This document shows positions 63,601-64,000 of a DNA stretch of 64,000 bases, piece by piece; the first letter of the stretch is position 1; each line of letters starts with the position of its first letter. This DNA is from Prunus persica. Taxonomy: Eukaryota; Streptophyta; Magnoliopsida; Rosales; Rosaceae. Both the position numbers and the translations under genes were made by a program. The notes beneath the pieces are model-generated. The model was not told the DNA's origin, ran no database searches, and saw only the letters and a list, made by a program, of their open reading frames with translations. The stretch covers positions 4,988,440 to 5,052,439 of the forward strand of contig NC_034011.1 in NCBI RefSeq assembly GCF_000346465.2, read 5' to 3'.

Positions 63601-64000
63601 GGCTCGCAGAGACAGAGACGGAGACGGAGACAGAGACAGACACAGAGAGAGAGGCCACGTGGCAAAAACCCACGTTCTTTATTTTTTCTCAGAGCTTCAA
63701 TCTGGCAGTATATATAGGTTGTTCATTGACCCTTCGTCTCCTTCTCCGTTGAGGTTGTTCATAGGAAAGATATATACATACACATATATATAAATATTAT
63801 ATATGTGTGTGTATAGCAGCTCTGTTTCTTGGTTATTGAGCTCTGTTCTTCGTGGTGCTTCCAAATTAGAGGCTTTGTTGCTACCCAATTGCCCAACAAT
63901 TTGAACCCAATTTGCTGAAAACCCCATTGTTTCTCTGTTTCTTGCTTCAAGTGATTGTCTTTCTTTCAATCCCAAATATACCCATTTGCTTTCCTTCTGG
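63601..64000 (+). promoter_or_regulatory. promoter and 5' leader of a gene beyond the right edge
   Basis: A GAGACA/GAGACG hexamer run (63609-63650) is followed by a perfect palindromic G-box GCCACGTGGC (63654-63663), a second ACGT core (63671-63674) and a TATA box TATATATA (63709-63716). Transcription would then begin near 63740. The leader runs to the window end with no start codon that opens a long frame. The G-box suggests bZIP or bHLH (light, ABA) control, by inference. Confidence 0.55.

Overview
The window is nuclear DNA of a eudicot plant. Genes are split by short GT-AG introns, intergenic DNA is AT-rich, and nested plant transposons (MITEs, hAT and Harbinger-like elements, Copia and solo LTRs, tRNA-derived SINEs) are everywhere. 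The gene content and transposon style suggest a woody rosid, possibly Rosaceae, but that is an impression from memory and was not tested by search.

Left third (1-22.8 kb): the 3' end of a PX/sorting-nexin-C protein gene (+), ribosomal protein eL37 (-), a nine-exon CHL1/DDX11-type iron-sulfur DNA helicase (+), an intronless gene of unknown function (+), a transposon-rich gap, and a twelve-exon kinesin-13B gene (-).

Middle (22.8-44.7 kb): a MITE, then a 4.5 kb element with about 270-bp terminal inverted repeats. It carries a piece of a polygalacturonase-1-beta-like repeat gene and was later hit by a solo LTR and two hAT elements. Next come an intronless PDX1.2-type pseudoenzyme gene (+), two tandem copies of a BAC2-type mitochondrial basic amino acid carrier gene (-), a small probable plastid protein gene (+), a MITE, and a TMA7 gene (-).

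Right third (45.4-64 kb): a G-type lectin receptor kinase gene (-), a young 6.4 kb non-autonomous Copia-type LTR retrotransposon with perfect 5-bp target duplications, and a gene-poor stretch. The retrotransposon holds an intact antisense coiled-coil ORF and a hairpin-bearing minisatellite. The window ends in the promoter and 5' leader of a gene lying beyond the right edge.

The genes do not form one pathway. They are housekeeping genes (translation: eL37, TMA7; genome stability: CHL1; cytoskeleton: kinesin-13B; vitamin B6: PDX1.2; arginine transport: BAC2) plus one surface receptor. Their order looks like an ancestral block whose Arabidopsis counterparts are, from memory, split among At1g15240-15270, At3g16040-16080 and At1g79890-79900. 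The least explained items are the antisense ORF inside the retrotransposon, the nested element carrying the PG1-beta piece, two GC-AG introns in the helicase gene, and the palindromic repeat cluster near 35.7 kb.
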